Shown here piece by piece: positions 10,978 to 25,800 of a stretch of 64,000 nt of DNA (position 1 is its first letter; each line of letters starts with the position of its first letter). The notes under the pieces were generated by a model, which saw only the letters and a program-made list of their open reading frames with translations, ran no database searches and was not told the DNA's origin. The stretch spans positions 969,701-1,033,700 of the forward strand of contig CAXHWN010002145.1 of assembly GCA_964020975.1 (NCBI GenBank), written 5' to 3'. Source of the DNA: Hermodice carunculata (Eukaryota; Annelida; Polychaeta; Eunicida; Amphinomidae). A program made the position numbers and the translations under genes.

Positions 10978-13640
10978 CTTTTACTGTTGCATTGACCCCA
11001 TACCTAATTTAGAATGACCACACTTGGGAAGACTCAATAGCGTGGCATCTGGTGTCCCTAGGGCCAAGGTTATTAGTGGGATGTATTCTGGTCAGTTGCA
11101 GTTTATTTGATATTTTAAAATGAAGCACAAGATTGAAATTGAAAGTTAAGGACCTCTTACCAGAGAAATGGTCTGGGATAACTTGGTCTCTTCAGGCTCA
11201 ATCAGTGGTAATCGGTTTAGAGTTCAGGAAGTGAATATGATAGTGGCCTTTTCTTTCATGGACTGGCAAGGTGTGTTGCAGTCGTATTATCATGTGCCGC
11301 ATGTGGTGCTAAGGGTATTGAATGGGCAGACTGTTGGAGCCAGTGCGCACAACACACAATCAATACACAACCTCGCACTGGTCAGTACCCAACAAAATTG
11401 CTCAAAAAGCAGCAGCATTTGGCAAGCGCTTAAAGGGCCCATCACTATGGTTTCTCCAGCTCCTGGCATTTACAGCCAACTGAAATCCACTACATCTGAA
11501 GCTACCGTTTCCATGGGTTCTAATCGTGTGTTATTGACTCATAGTTTATAGCATCCAGTGGGAATTCAGAAAATCTCAATAAATTCATGTAGTATGCATT
11601 GCATGCAGAGTTGACGTTCCCTGATGGCAAATGAAAAAGATCTGTGATTAAGACAGTTGGCTGATTATGGTTTACACAGGGAAATATATGCAGTGCTACG
11701 TTGTAAGGGATCCCAGTGATTCATCATTTGGGATTATTTCGTATATGGAGGGATCTGGAGGTGTAATTAGTTGTGTATTGAGGCTTCCATCGGAATGACC
11801 TGGCATTTGGTGCTGCTGATAAAGACACCTATTCCTACATAAAACGGCATGGTTGACAGCAACAATGTATCAACTGCAACAATGCGATTGCCTCCTCATT
11901 GAGTATACATTAGTAGACCTTCATGTATGTTGACACATTTAATACAATCATTTTCATTTTATGTGAAAGTGTTTAATTCTTTTTAACATGCAATTGATGA
12001 TTTATACAGAACTGTTAATTTTTTATGGGTTTATTCCATGGTGAGACCCATTATGTTTTCGTGTTGTCTGTGATTCTGTCTGTCCACCGTCTGTTTGTGA
12101 ACATGATATGTGGACTTACAGCCCACCAGAAGCTCAAACTTACCTCATTTGTACATATTTCTTGACGTGGTCACATTTTTAAAAATAGTGACCTCGACCA
12201 CATTTTCAAGTATGTGCAAAGATGGACCCAGCCATCAGTTGAAGTTTTGAATTCTAATGCATCTGTTTTACCAAGTACAGGCTTTGCTGTTTGGCAGTTC
12301 TAGGATCAACATGATTTAACAGCTGCGTTTAACCCTTTCCAGCGTACAATAACTTCACATAATAGTAGCTTTACATGACACAAGTTTGTTGCTAATGTAC
12401 CCCCCACCCAAAAAAAAAAAAAAAATGAAAAAAAAAGCTGACTTTAGTCTTAGGGCATGTGCTACAGCGACAAGTCGCAATCATTCTAATCTAGAATGTT
12501 TTCTATCAATGATACATTCAAGTAAAAAAGTACTAAAGAGATAATATTTGACATTTAAACACTTTGAGTTTGAGTTTATAAGGGTTAAAGCAGTTAAAAC
12601 TTTGAAAAATGTATTTATGAAACAAGTTAATCTTTTGCTAGGAAACTATGAGTTAGCAGACTGGGCAAGATGCGTTCAGGTTGTGAATATGGGGGAAAGC
12701 AGAGTTATTCAAGAACAGCCGGTATACCTAAGATAATAATGACAGGTCGGTCCAGAAACAGTGTTGAGGAGAAAGGACACACACTCACACATGCATGCAT
12801 GCACACCCACACCCACACACACGCACACACAGAGGAAGATAATTAACAGACACAAAAGCAGATAAATACGATTGTTCAATCGATAATCCTATTTGTATTT
12901 TGCCTTGGTTTTAATAAAGTATTTAAAATTCACTCTGTAACACCAGCGTACTGATAAAAAAATCAGTTTGACTGAACAGCTGAGGTGTGAGTGGCTAATA
13001 TATTTGAATTATTGTGGCCATATTGGCCATAATTTAGTAATTCCTAGCACTAAACCAGCAAGAAATTCTTTATGGAAAGTGTTGCATGTCAAAGCATTGG
13101 GGCCCTTAGGGTTAACTTCTAGGCTAATTGTTGCTTTTCTTGTGGGGTCTGGTACCTCACAACAGTTGGTAAGCTTGGTTAACCTGTGCTGTCCTGTTGT
13201 TACCCAGACATCATATGTCGTATGTAAATGAACCAACCTATTGATATTCTGATTGATCCATTGTAAAACTAGGATACCAATCTTGTGGATTGCCTCTGAT
13301 GCTGACAGCTGATCATATTTGTATTGTTAGACCAAGTGGCCTAGTACTGGAGCAAAAACACAACAAAATAAAATCGCTCAGATACCTGCACGCACTTCTG
13401 TCGTTTCAAAACTTTCGAGCAACTGCGTTGCAACATTTTAATTTCGCAGCTCAAGGTTAAGTTTAAATGGCTAGATGGCACCATATGGATGGGTGCATCA
13501 GTTGCTTTGGGATATGTAGTATACTTTTATACTACTCCACATTCATATATACAGCAAAATGATTGGATTAACCCACAAGGGTTCAGCTGCTATGTCTCCC
13601 ATGTGTGTTTTCGTTCCTTCCTTGGCTCTCTGATTGTGTC
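10978..13640. other. Upstream region of the gene, no supported exon
   Basis: It contains a 127-codon ORF (11168-11551) of unknown status, a hairpin-led repeat end near 12028-12110, an A-rich tract (12411-12438) and an (AC)n-type tract (12777-12831). A slightly CpG-richer stretch at 13370-13455 may mark the gene's 5' end. Confidence 0.45.
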
Positions 13641-13643
13641 AGC

Positions 13644-13857
13644 ATGGATTACCTCTACAGGGTCTATGGTTCTATTGTAGGCTACCAACCGGACACAGAC
13701 TCAGAGGTAGGGACCGTCACGGGCAGATCGCCCCTGGATGAGGACTTCCCACCCTTATTCAAGAAGGAACTGTCACCACCTGCAGCAGATCGAGTTCCTC
13801 CTATCCCTGAACAGGTGACAGAGGTACCTGGGGCTACTTTGTCTGTGGATCACAAAG
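13644..13857 (+). CDS. Coding exon 1 (start codon)
   Basis: The ATG at 13644 sits in a good start context (AGC ATG G) and opens MDYLYRVYGSIVGYQPDTDS. The exon ends CACAAAG before the donor GTGAGC at 13858, leaving phase 1. The translated segment is acidic and Pro-rich, with DEDFPPLFKKELSPPAADRV. A strong pyrimidine-rich acceptor (ending GTCAG at 13642) lies directly before the ATG, so the first coding exon probably follows a 5' untranslated exon. An alternative is that coding continues from an upstream exon and this ATG is internal. A possible donor AAG/GTTAAG at 13455/13456 follows a stretch with more CpG than its surroundings and could end that 5' exon. Confidence 0.75.
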
Positions 13858-16800
13858 GTGAGCATGAATTTGACATACAGTGGTCCCCTTTTTACAAGTG
13901 CGACCCAAAGGCACTCTACAAGTGGTCTTGTAAGATGCATATGGGGCTTCCACAGAGAAGGAAAGGATAATGTAAATGCCTCCCTTTCTCCATGAGAAAG
14001 TGACTGCTGGTGAAAAGAGCCTTTAATATGAAAGAAATTGCAAGAGTCCTTCTTTTAAGAGACCACTCCAGTGAGAGTACCTATACTGGAGACTACTCTA
14101 ATCAGGGCCCTAGTAATGTCTTTTCCATGTTATTTGACCTTATTTGACCTTAATTAAGAGACCACCTGCTTTATGTGACCACTTCTACACCTACCATAGG
14201 GATGGTGAGTCAAAGGAAGGGCCACCCTCTGCACTGATGTAAGCTTGAAGAAAAAATACTTATCACACCCCTAACCTTGAGGGCAGCTGGACGGGGAGAG
14301 GAGTTTGGTTTGCTTTTGTTTAAGCCAAATTCAGTCATAAAAATTTGGGGGGCAACTTTTTATACACATAAGTAAAAGCAACATGTATATAAAATTATTT
14401 GAAAGACAGAAATCACTGTTATAATTTTTGGCACACGTGAGGTGAATGCCACACCTGATCAGTGCATGTACCCAAGGACCTGTTGCTATACATGTGAATT
14501 TTATGACACGTCACAGTCTGTATCATTACATTAAACTGAATCTTGATGCTGTGGAATGACAACTGAAAATGTGAAAGGGATCAATATGTTTGATTGATGC
14601 ACAGATCTGAAATGTGTGTGACCCACATAGAATGTGTATGAAACGTGTATTTTTGTTTGTTTATTGGATATATTTCAGAGCATATTGGATACAAAAGTAG
14701 AACATATTCCACATGGCTCTTGGATATAGTTTATTTAAGCTTTATTATCGTACAAAATGAGCACACAAGACAAAAAAAAAATTAGGTGGAACAGTGGAAC
14801 AGCTTCCAAGCAGAGCTCTCTCATTAACACGTGTATTTACAGGTATTGTCATAGAAAACGATGTTGCCTGAATCTGTATACTACCATCTTCGGTGTAGTG
14901 GACAGGTGGCCTACAGACAGGGGGCCCAGCAGTGGCTGGCAGCACCATAAATTAACCCTTAAAGCACTGATTTAAGACTGAGTCAACAACTTTCCTCAGT
15001 GTGCACAAAGTGTCCCGAGGAAAGCTGTTGACTAAGGCTACTTTTTGCTTGAGACTAGGCTTGCTGGTATTTGAGTGAAAGGTATCTTCATGAGGAATTT
15101 GAATCTTTTAACTGTCAGATGTTTAACAGTAATGACAAAACAACTAGAGTCATGATTAGCACTTTAAGGGTTAAACTGCTCTTCAAAATCCTATACTCAC
15201 CTATGCATGAAATGACAAGATGGTTCATTAACTTGTTGAGACTTACAGTACTTGCAAAATGTATGAGACGTAAAATGTTGAAGTCAAAATCAGTGCTCTG
15301 TTCAAAAAGCGTCCCATGCTGGATGAGGCTTGTTGAATACTTAGCCGATTGTTGCCATGAAAATTGCCAAAGGTCATCAAACCACCTTACCGGTGGTGAA
15401 AGAATATCACACTGTGAGGATACATGTATAAAGCCAGTGTATTTTAACAACAAAGTGAAGTCAGCATGCCTGTGTACTATTGTAAAGTACTGGGCTCTTC
15501 GCCAATGCACAAAAATTCTTGAATTGGGAGAAATATCCATGGATGTTGGGACTTAGTTTCCAAAGCTAGTGGATGTGCAAGTAGGCAATGTAGTTCAAGA
15601 TAGCTTGACGAACTGTAACGGCAATAAAGGAACATGGTAACTGTTAAATTTGTTGTGTGCACTAACAGTACACATAGGTGGCCAGCGAGCGAATTGGATC
15701 TCCAAAGTAGAGCATTATAGTGATTCTTTCCACCACTGGTTGCTCCAACTTTAAATACATTTTTGGAGTTTGATGAGACTCTAGCAACATCATCATTTTT
15801 TTTTAGCTCAGTTGACATTTCAAAACAGCTGAGCTTTTAGGAGGCTTCATCATCTGTCCATCTCTCACCCTCCATCCACATTTCATATTTTTGACTTATC
15901 CAAAATTGCCAGTCAGATTTCCTTCAAACTCCAAGTTTGTTCAAATGCTCACATTCCCATGATTTTTTTTTATATCTTTAATGTTTTTTTCCCCAAATTT
16001 TTGGTCAAATTAAAAGAAAAAAAAAAACCCTTCTCTGAAACTGCCTGGCCAATTGGCTTGAAATTGCATAGGGACACTTCTGGTGACCCCAAGACCTTAA
16101 TTTGTTCCAACAGGTGGGGCTGTCTTTTTTTTTTTTTTTTGTAAAGAACATTTGTGTTTTTACATTGCTCTGTTTGATAGGCAGGTTGTCAGGTTGTCAG
16201 GTTGTCAGGTTCCCAGTCCAAATATTGCATCAAGTACATCCAGGGAACCAGAATGCGGTCATAGTCTTTTCAGCTTCAAAAACTATTGCCTGGCTTCTTT
16301 ATCAAGAGGGCAATAGTTCATTTCTGAATGATAAATGCGTTGTACCATTTAACCAATCAAATAACAGTAATTTTATCGAAAACTTAATGAAGTAAAACAG
16401 TATATGTACACTAACAGTGAAGTGGTGGAAAAAAATATTGAGTCAATGACCATGACATTTTTCTGCAGCTATGATCTTGACTTCATTCAGGTGTGTGTGG
16501 GATCAAGCACCTGCAATCAGAGATCAAGTAGTACATATATAACAATAAAAAGTATTATTTTTCTGTGGAGGAGGGGAGTGTTTGTGTCAATGCAGTAGCC
16601 CATGGTGCTGGTTTTGTTTCTGCACATTTGAATGCAAAGCAAGGATAAGAGTTTTCTGTGATCAAAAGCAAGCATATGGATCGGCATGAGTTTGGCCTTG
16701 TCATTATACTGTATGGCATATATCTGTAAGCCCATTGTCAACATGGCCTTAATGCTGGGAGGTAGAGCATGTACCTGTATCTAATGGGAATGGACTACAA

Positions 16801-19800
16801 GAGATGGATGGTGTATCATCAGCTGTGACATCGTGATCTGTGCTCAATGGCTGTCTTCTGTGAAGTACTGTCATGCTAAGTTGTTCCAGGGATGTAGATT
16901 TTGCGATTGAGGCATGGGTGCTTCTGTTCCTCAGTCCATGAAATTAGATGGAGGTACCATAATTTATTATCTGTTAAAAGGTTTTGGAAACTGCCCCCCC
17001 CCCCCCAAAAAAAATAAAAAAATAAAAACAAATATAAACAAAAACAAACAAACGAACAAACCGGTAGCATATTTGTATGAATTTTTACTGTTAGTTATGC
17101 AACAGTAGTGCTATAATATTCAAAATATTGGTCTGCACTAAAGGTTCATATTCTGAACATTCCCAGAGTGCCCTGGAAGTGTAATGAAGTAACAGCCACA
17201 TTGAAGTCTGATCATCAGGGCTAGATGTTCACCGACAGCTTTCTCAGGTGCCCTTTGACACCACTGCAATGATACACTGTTGCCTCTGCAATGATACAGT
17301 GTTCACAGGGCAGGACATTGTATCAATATCACCTGGAACTGTGCCTCCTTGCACTGAGGAGGGTCAGCCTGCTACAGTGTATTGAACCAAAAAATTAGTT
17401 GTCTTAATGAGAGAGATACAGCAGGGAAAGGCAGTAAATTAGGCAGTTTGGTCACAAGAGACAAAGTGGTAGATGATTAAGGGAGAGTAGTTAGAGAGGA
17501 GACATATGCTCACTGATCACTGTAACTCTACTGGGGTCACACCTCAGGCTATCACAGACAGACTAATATTGCACAGCCAGACTTGTGCTGATACAGCTGC
17601 TGAGCATATGATCTACAAGAAATATTGTTGGTCTTGCTTTGGAACAAATTCAATTTTATTTTAGGGCGCTGTCTTAAGGACTCACAATTTGATTTGGAGT
17701 CTTTTTAATGGCATGGGACATCTAGCACTGTACACAGAAATTATTACCTTGCTCCAATTAAATGCCCTTATATACACTAGACTTTATATTTTAGATCATT
17801 TAAATCATTTTCTAAAAGTATACATTTGGATTAAGCTATTGAAAATAATGAAATGTGTGTAAGTGTTAAGATGTGGAATTTTAATTGCTTAATTAAAAAA
17901 CATTATTGTTATCTGTTTTTGCAGAAACACAAAAAGTAGCACAATATATTCTTGTCAGAAAAGTGTGCCACTGGCTAGTGTAAGCACAGACCAACATGGC
18001 AATCACAGGGGACCGTTTAGAAGATGTTAGAATATGGCAAATTGTGGGACTTTGCGATCGTGCTGGCTGGTCCCAAGCAAGGGCTGCTCGAGAGTTCAAT
18101 GTTTCATGTTCTGTGGTTTCAAGATTAATGTCAAAATACAGGGATGAAGACCTATCCAGTAATGGCTGCCTGCTTTACAGGCACAACAAACTGATCTGTA
18201 GACGTTCACCAATCCCCAAGTTACCATGATGTGCATGATGTACAGGACACCGTTATGCATGACTGTGATATGCTGCATGTGATGCATCGACTGACAAATT
18301 TTCTTCACTGACTTGACATGCTTTTGTCCTTTATTGTCTGTGATCATTGGGTGCGACCACTATGCAACAGTGGTCAATGTTGAGTATTGGAATAGAAAAG
18401 TCATGTCATACAAATTTCACTTCATTTTTTACGCAACTCCCCAAGGCAGGATCCATCATACGTAGCATTCCCTAAACTATTTCCATGAGTATATATCTTG
18501 AGAAGCATTCTAAAGCAAGATGGACTAAGACCACACCAAGGGGGTTGTCTCAGTCTGCTTTAAGGAGATTTTCCAAACAAAGGGTTTTGGGGTCTGGTTT
18601 CTCACTGTCACTTTTTAATGTGAGCATGACATGACCTCTGTGTGATGTTTTTCGTTATTTACAACCTATGCATTGCTTGTATGTTGAGTTTGATATTGGC
18701 AGGGAACATTTTATGGATCGCTTTGTGAAAAAAAAGAAGTAGTGGTACATTCTCAGTTTAATACACTTTGTGTGGTAGTTTAAATGCGACTCGGTCAGAC
18801 AATATTCAAGAACACTCCAAAACTGCAATCCTGGGTTGGTCTCGCAGATATAATCTCTAGTGTTTGAGAGTCAAATCACCCTATTTGTATTTGTGTCTTT
18901 TTGTCCAGAACCACTTCGTAGTAGTCAAAACCGTATTCCACAGTCCAAACTCTTTACTCTCCATAAGCTAACCTTTCACGGTCTAACCTGTATACATATG
19001 GAAGTACTATTGTCCATATTGCACATGTTTTTCTGTTGAATTTTGACATAGGCTGTATTAGCCCAAATAAATTAAAGGGTCTTCAACAGGTAACTATGCA
19101 GAATATGTTTCGGAGCCTATACACATACATGTCTCTCTGATAATGAATAAACATGAACATGTGACTTGCACCCTAACTTTCATGTGAAGTTTCTCGTGTA
19201 AAAAATCTTTCAAGGAAAAAATCTGTTGAGACAATCGCTGACATGGGATGGGGTACGCAACTGGTGAAGGTGGTTGCCATTGCCTGCTAACCAAATAATT
19301 ATTGTTCTGCATGATTAAATGACTTTTCAGCACTTTTGTATTGTTCAGTGCCATTATTGTGGAAAAAATACACCAGGTAAACAATCAGACAATCCATTAC
19401 AGTTGATAGCAATTACTAATTTATCCAGGGGTTTGGGAGGGGGCAGATATTGTACAAAATTTTGAATATCAATTAACACGCAACATTTTCACATTAGAAT
19501 GCCTGAGACTGCCAGTTGTACTTGTCAGCTGCTTCCCATTTATTTATTTTGTTTATTTATCTATCTATCTATCCATCCATCCATCCATCTATCCACCTAC
19601 CTACCTACCTACCTACCTACCTACCTACCTACCTACCTACCCACCCACCTTCCTACCTACCTTCCTACCTACCTTCCTACCTACCTTCCTACCTACCTAC
19701 CTGTCTGTCTGTCTGTCTGTATGTCTGTCTATTTATTTATTCAGTCAGTCAGTAAATTGGTTTGTTGCTTTGTGTTCATTCATTCATTTGTTATCATTTT

Positions 19801-22800
19801 CAATGTATTAACTTATTTTTAATTTTATTATATTTCAATTTATTATATATTTTTTTATTCTTTTTTGGCAACAGGAGTAAAATGATAACAGCTTTCCACT
19901 GTGCTAATTGTGTGCAGTGGACCTAGAGTTGGCTCAGAGAAGTTGTTGACGGAGTCCTGACAAAGGAGGTCTCTATACATGTATTCATGCTGTACTGGTA
20001 CATGAGAATTTGGACATGATGGGATACATATGGTTAACTGTATGAGAAATAACAAGAATAAAAATCTATATATCAGAGCAGAATGGTGGAGAATGTTTGA
20101 GAGAGAGAGTCTGTAGGGATGTACATCTTGGTAATCAATAAACTGCATAAGCTTCAAGCTGCAGATTGGAATTTTTGAGTGACATTGAGAAAAAATAGGT
20201 GTTCAGTAGAATCGTTATTGTAACTGCCATTGTTTTTATGAACACAGTGTGTGTCCCTGTGGAAATTACTCTGACATGCCCATGCTAATTGTGCGAGAAA
20301 CTGGCAGGGGAATACAAAATTTGCGTTATACAGTGTATGAATCACTTTCCAACAAAAACCATGCATGTTTCTCCAGAAAATGCTCAGTACCTGTTCTGCC
20401 AAGAACTCATGAATGTAAAATGTATTTATGACAGATGGGTGAAAAAAAAACAAAATGTTTTTCTCTCTTGTAGTACAGTGGCCCTTTATTTTTCCCACTG
20501 ATGATGGGGCCCTGGAGTAAACCATGGAATAGGAAAATCTCCTTACAGGGAAGGGACCCTAAAGCAGAAGTATGATAGCAGAATGGCTTCAGTAGGAGCC
20601 AAGAAAGCCACATAATCCCTCTTGTACTGAAATGCCTTATAAAGAAGGAATTCTGTACTTACTGTCTCTTGTACTTAGAGGCCGAACAAAGAGGGAGCAC
20701 TGTACTTATCCTGTCTCTTGTACTGAGAGGCCGAACAAAGAGGGAGCACTGTACTTATCCCGTCTCTACTGAGAGACCTTATAAAGAGGGAATACTGTAC
20801 TTAATGCCTCTTGTGCTGAGAGGCCTTATAAAAAGGGACGCTGTACTTACTGTCTCTTGTACTGAGAGGTCGAACAAAGAGGGAGCACTGTACTTATCCC
20901 GTCTCTTTACTGAGAGGGGTTATAAAGAGAGAGTACTGTACTTACTGTCTCTTTTACTGAGAGACCTCATAAAGAGGAAATACTGTACTTATCCTGTCTC
21001 TTGTACTGAGAGGCCTTATAAAGAGGGAGCACTGTACTTATCCTGTCTCTTGTACTGAGAGGCCTTATAAAGAGAAAGTACTGTTGTTAATGCCTCTTGT
21101 GCTGAGAGGCCTTATAAAGAGGGAGCACTGTACTTATCCTGTCTCTTGTGCTGAGAGACCTTATAAAGAGGGAGCACTGTAGTTACTGTCTCTGGTACTG
21201 AGAGGCCTTATAAAGAGGGAGTACTGTAGTTACTGTCTGTGGTACTGAGAGACCTTATAAAGAGGGAGCACTGTAGTTGCTGTCTCTTGTACTGAGAGGC
21301 CTTATAAAGAGGGAGTACTGTAGTTACTGTCTGTGGTACTGAGAGACCTTATAAAGAGGGAGTACTGTAGTTACTGTCTGTGGTACTGAGAGACCTTATA
21401 AAGAGGGAGCACTGTAGTTGCTGTCTCTTGTACTGAGAGGCCTTATAAAGAGGGAGTACTGTAGTTACTGTCTGTGGTACTGAGAGACCTTATAAAGAGG
21501 GAGTACTGTAGTTACTGTCTGTGGTACTGAGAGACCTTATAAAGAGGGAGCACTGTAGTTACTGTCTCTTGTGGGTGAATGCTATTGTGATCTTCCATTG
21601 TGGCATGGCAACAAAGAAGATTATTTGTATTTTCATTATTAATGTGTGCATTTGTCAGGAGGCTCCAAGACACCGTATTTAAGGTCCAGCCCCACATGTA
21701 ACATAACCCAGCTGGCTTTTACACACACACCCGCACGCACACATGCACGCACGCACACACACACACACACACAAAAAAACAAAAACAAAACAAAAAAAGA
21801 AGAAGAAGAAAGAAAAAAAAAACAGTAATAAGTGGCTACTGTTCACATGCACAGTGATGATCTCCAGTGTGTCAATGTATGCTTGGCAGTTTTGAAAAAC
21901 ATCTCATTCATTGAACGGGGGAGGATGCTCAGTCAGTCCAATAGCTATACACATATTTATAAGGGCTGTTCATACTTGTCACTGAGACATGTTGGCATGT
22001 TTCACATTTAAAGTAATTTATTTTCAGTTGCCTGGAAATGTAAGTGTTTGAGTGCCTTCCACAGGCTTCATGTATCATAATATATGGGCATCAAACTGAA
22101 AACATGATGATAGATAAACAAAGGATGAAATCATATTGACAGTGGCTTTACATGGAGCTGGCAATGATTCTCAGGACTGTGACAAGAAATTCATTCAAAC
22201 CTTCAGCAAGTGTCAATGTATCCATTGATTTACTGAAATGTCGTAATCTCCATTGTCGCTGAGGTCACAGTGACCCAGAAATATTATTTTATGTTTGCCG
22301 GACAATTACCTTAAGCTTTGTGACAAGTTTTTCACCAACATTTTTTTCGAGTCCTCATATGAGATTTGTTGCATCAAAACAAAAGTAAGTAGGTAGATGG
22401 ATATGTGAATATGATTCCAGAATGTTGGCTTGCCTTTCCCTGAAGGGGGGGGGGGGGGGATGTTAACAAGATTTCTCACCATTCTGCATCATAAACTTTG
22501 CTGGGCCACAGATATTTGTGAGTCATTGCTTCTGGCTCTCCTATCCATGGGACATTAATTACTTCATTGAAGAAGAAAATTGTGTGCTATATGGTTCCAT
22601 GTCCACCAGGCAGATGGTAGCTTGTGTTGAAGGATGTGTTGAATGGAAAATAGCTTTGCTATATGTATGTGACATTTGATGTATCATTACATGGGTTCAT
22701 TCAAGGGATCTAGCGATACATACTACAATTTCCTACTGTCGTTAGTGGCAGCTCAGATTTCATAACCTGTGTCACATTTTAATTGAATCCACATGGTCAA

Positions 22801-25800
22801 TGTAATCCCTGTCCAGCTGTTCCTTACTGTAAAATGCAGGCAAGACAAGTGAGGGGCCAACAGTGTGTATTGTCATGACTAATACAGGAAGTGTGCCACC
22901 AGGATCTTCACAGATTTGTGATGGTCAAATTTGATCCTTGATAAATTATGAATGACAAACCAGATCTTGATGGCTTTTGTAAGCAGGTCCATCGATCAAT
23001 GTGTCAGGATACGTAAGTTGAGTTGAGACTGGCGCAGCAAAGTGTGATATTGTGTAAATATTGACCTCTGAAGGGGTTAAAGACACATCTTGTATGCATG
23101 CCCGCCATTGAGGGGGCATTTCATTTAATCGATATTTTTGGTCCTGTTTCATACTTGAAAAGAATTTAGAAGGCAGGGAGTCTGTAAGTGTGCAGACTAC
23201 ATATCTCTCTGTTACCACTGGTAATGGTTGAAGTAGCTATGTGATCCACAGTCTACTTGGTGACAGGTCTGAGATATGCACTATAATCATTACATACATT
23301 CTGTGGTGCTGAGTTATAACAAGAGATAAGCCACTCATAATCCTCTTAAATGTCTAATTTTCTTGGATCACTAAACAAACAGTGATTAGTCATAACTGGC
23401 AAAATATATGATGATAAAAATAATTAAATGTAATTTATGTTTCAAAGAATATGTGACATACCATGTGCATGGGCTTAGTAAATTTTGTGAAAACACCTTC
23501 AGCTCTGTCTGGTTATGACAATATTCACTGGCCACACTTGTGGTATCTCACACATTAGTCATTCAGAATTGTACATGTTAATTACATCATCTCTGCCCAT
23601 ACTTTACTTCCTCAAACAGGAGGGAGCCTTCTTGGAATTGTAAAGTTTCTTCTTATAGTTGTAAAGACCTGGCCAGGGTATTAGAGGCAAAATACCTACA
23701 TATTGCCCCTGTTATTGTTGCATTAATCAATCAGTCAGTATGAAAATGGTGACAGGTTTTGCCCTGTATATACACTGCAGTGGGCTCACCAGAGATTGAA
23801 TTTTAATGGATTCCATTCTATAAATATGAATTATGGTTTAGCTAATACACTGGTGGGGGGTATGGCCTTGGAAAGAGTGCAATGGAACCTCATTGTTATG
23901 AGACCATTTGCCTGCTGCAGAGTGTGCCAGGTATCTGAATATGTCAGATACATCAAGGAGGCTTCGTTTCAGGCTCCTTGGATAAATGAGCCAATAGCAA
24001 AGGGATTTGACTTCAAGTCCCCTAAAGCTTGAATATGTCAGATATGTGAGTGTCATTATACTGAGGGTTTGGTGTATGATGTGGTACAAATATACTCCCA
24101 CCCCAACACAGAACGGGGAGGGGGGGGGGGGAGATGAGGGTACAGCTTTTTTGTCAACTATCTTTTTGACATGTTCATGGTCCTGTGACTTCTGTCAGGT
24201 GTAATGTAGAACAGAAAGGTTGTTCATGTGTGCCCCAACTGTGGGAACTCATGAGTATGATTTTCACTCAGCAACTTTGTACAATGAGATACCTTTCAAT
24301 TTATCTTTTATTTCCTTGCTGACTGTTCAGAGTGCAAAATCATCAAAGATAACTTTATAGCTGTTCAAAATGAATTCTCTGCAGAACAGTTGGCAAAAAC
24401 TAAAGTTTTGTACTTTAAGTTTGGTTAATGGCCTTCACCTGCTTTTTCTACATACTTCATGATTTTGTTGTTGTTGTTAACCTCAATAATAACCATCATC
24501 AAAACTTAGTAATTTTGAGCCCTATGGACAGTTTATGCCTGTAGACATTGTTTTCGAAATGAGATTTGATGACATCTCAATGTTGAACGTTAAGGTGCTA
24601 TATGGTAGTCTCAAAACTGATGTGTTTTACATTCAGTGCACGCTGCTCGAAATACAGGGTATCAAAAACCGTTTGACCCTTCACATGCAATATCCTGTGG
24701 TCAGAACCATAGCCCTTATCTTAAATTTGAATTCTATGGCCAATTTGAGTCTGGGGATGCTTTCCCTTCATTAACCCTTTCCTGCCCAAATTGCCGAAAA
24801 GTGACTGGATGTAAATTGTTGTCTGCATCAACATGTTTACTTAAATTTCTTGCTATTAGAAAAGAAAAGCTGAGATTTGTATGTAAGACCCTTTATGGTG
24901 TCATTCCCTAGGTCAATAACTTACCTTGGTGCAATGCACTCAACCTATGCCAAGGAAAGCTATTGACTCAGTCATGTTCTGACCAGCTGTTAAGTACATT
25001 ACCTTCACCAGTTTTTAGCTCTGCTGACCACAGGTTGCAGAGCTTATGCAATCACTGATGTCTGTCTGTCCGTCCAGCTGTCTGTAAACTTGTTGCTTGT
25101 GAGCGCAATACAGTCCACACTTTTCAAGATAGTCCCATATAACTTTCAGGACTTACCAGTGTATGAAAATCTAGGGATGAGTTTGAAATTAGTGGTGCCA
25201 CCTACAGTATTTTTTTTGTGTGTATGTGTGTGTGTGTGTGCATGCGTGCATGCATGCGTGTGTGTTATTCCTACTGAGCAGGTACACATACAAGAATTAT
25301 CATATATTTGAAGCAAGCAAAAAATAAAATAAAATAAAAGAATTGCGTCCACCACACACATGCAAGTATAAAGTATATAAATCAATCTTCAAGAATCATG
25401 ACCTGGAAGGACCTGTAGATCCTATTTGAAAAGTTGAGTATATCCAAAAGTATTGGAGATAGGGATGCCATTCCACCTTCAATTTGTAGCTTTGTCGCAA
25501 AGCCACATTTAATGAACCATGATCCAAAATTATAAAATTTTAACTTTTGCAAATTAAGTGAAAACACAAAATTTAAATCCTGAATAACTTCAAAACTATT
25601 ATAGATAGAGGTGCCATTCCAACTTCAATTTCAAAGTTTGTGACATTGTTGCATCCAATGAATCATGAACCAAGATTGTACAGTTTTAATTTATGCAAAT
25701 AAGATTAACACACAAAATTTAGATCTTTTGAATAGCTATAAAACTATTATAGATCGTGGTATCATTGAAGCTTTGATTTCAGTTTATTAGTTTGTGATAT

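Noticed and set aside
15071-15556. 161-codon frame
   Set aside because: Its first third is inside the TTAA MITE at 14952-15174 and a shadow frame of similar length lies on the other strand.
19516-19822. YLPTYLPT-rich frames
   Set aside because: Translations of the CTAC-type tetranucleotide array.
20669-21058. 129-codon frame with repeated TERPYKEGALYL peptides
   Set aside because: It lies wholly in the 47-49 bp minisatellite. The unit length is not a multiple of three, and no splice or start context supports it.
20637-21575. Regularly spaced repeats considered as a CRISPR array
   Set aside because: Units are contiguous without unique spacers and the genome is eukaryotic.
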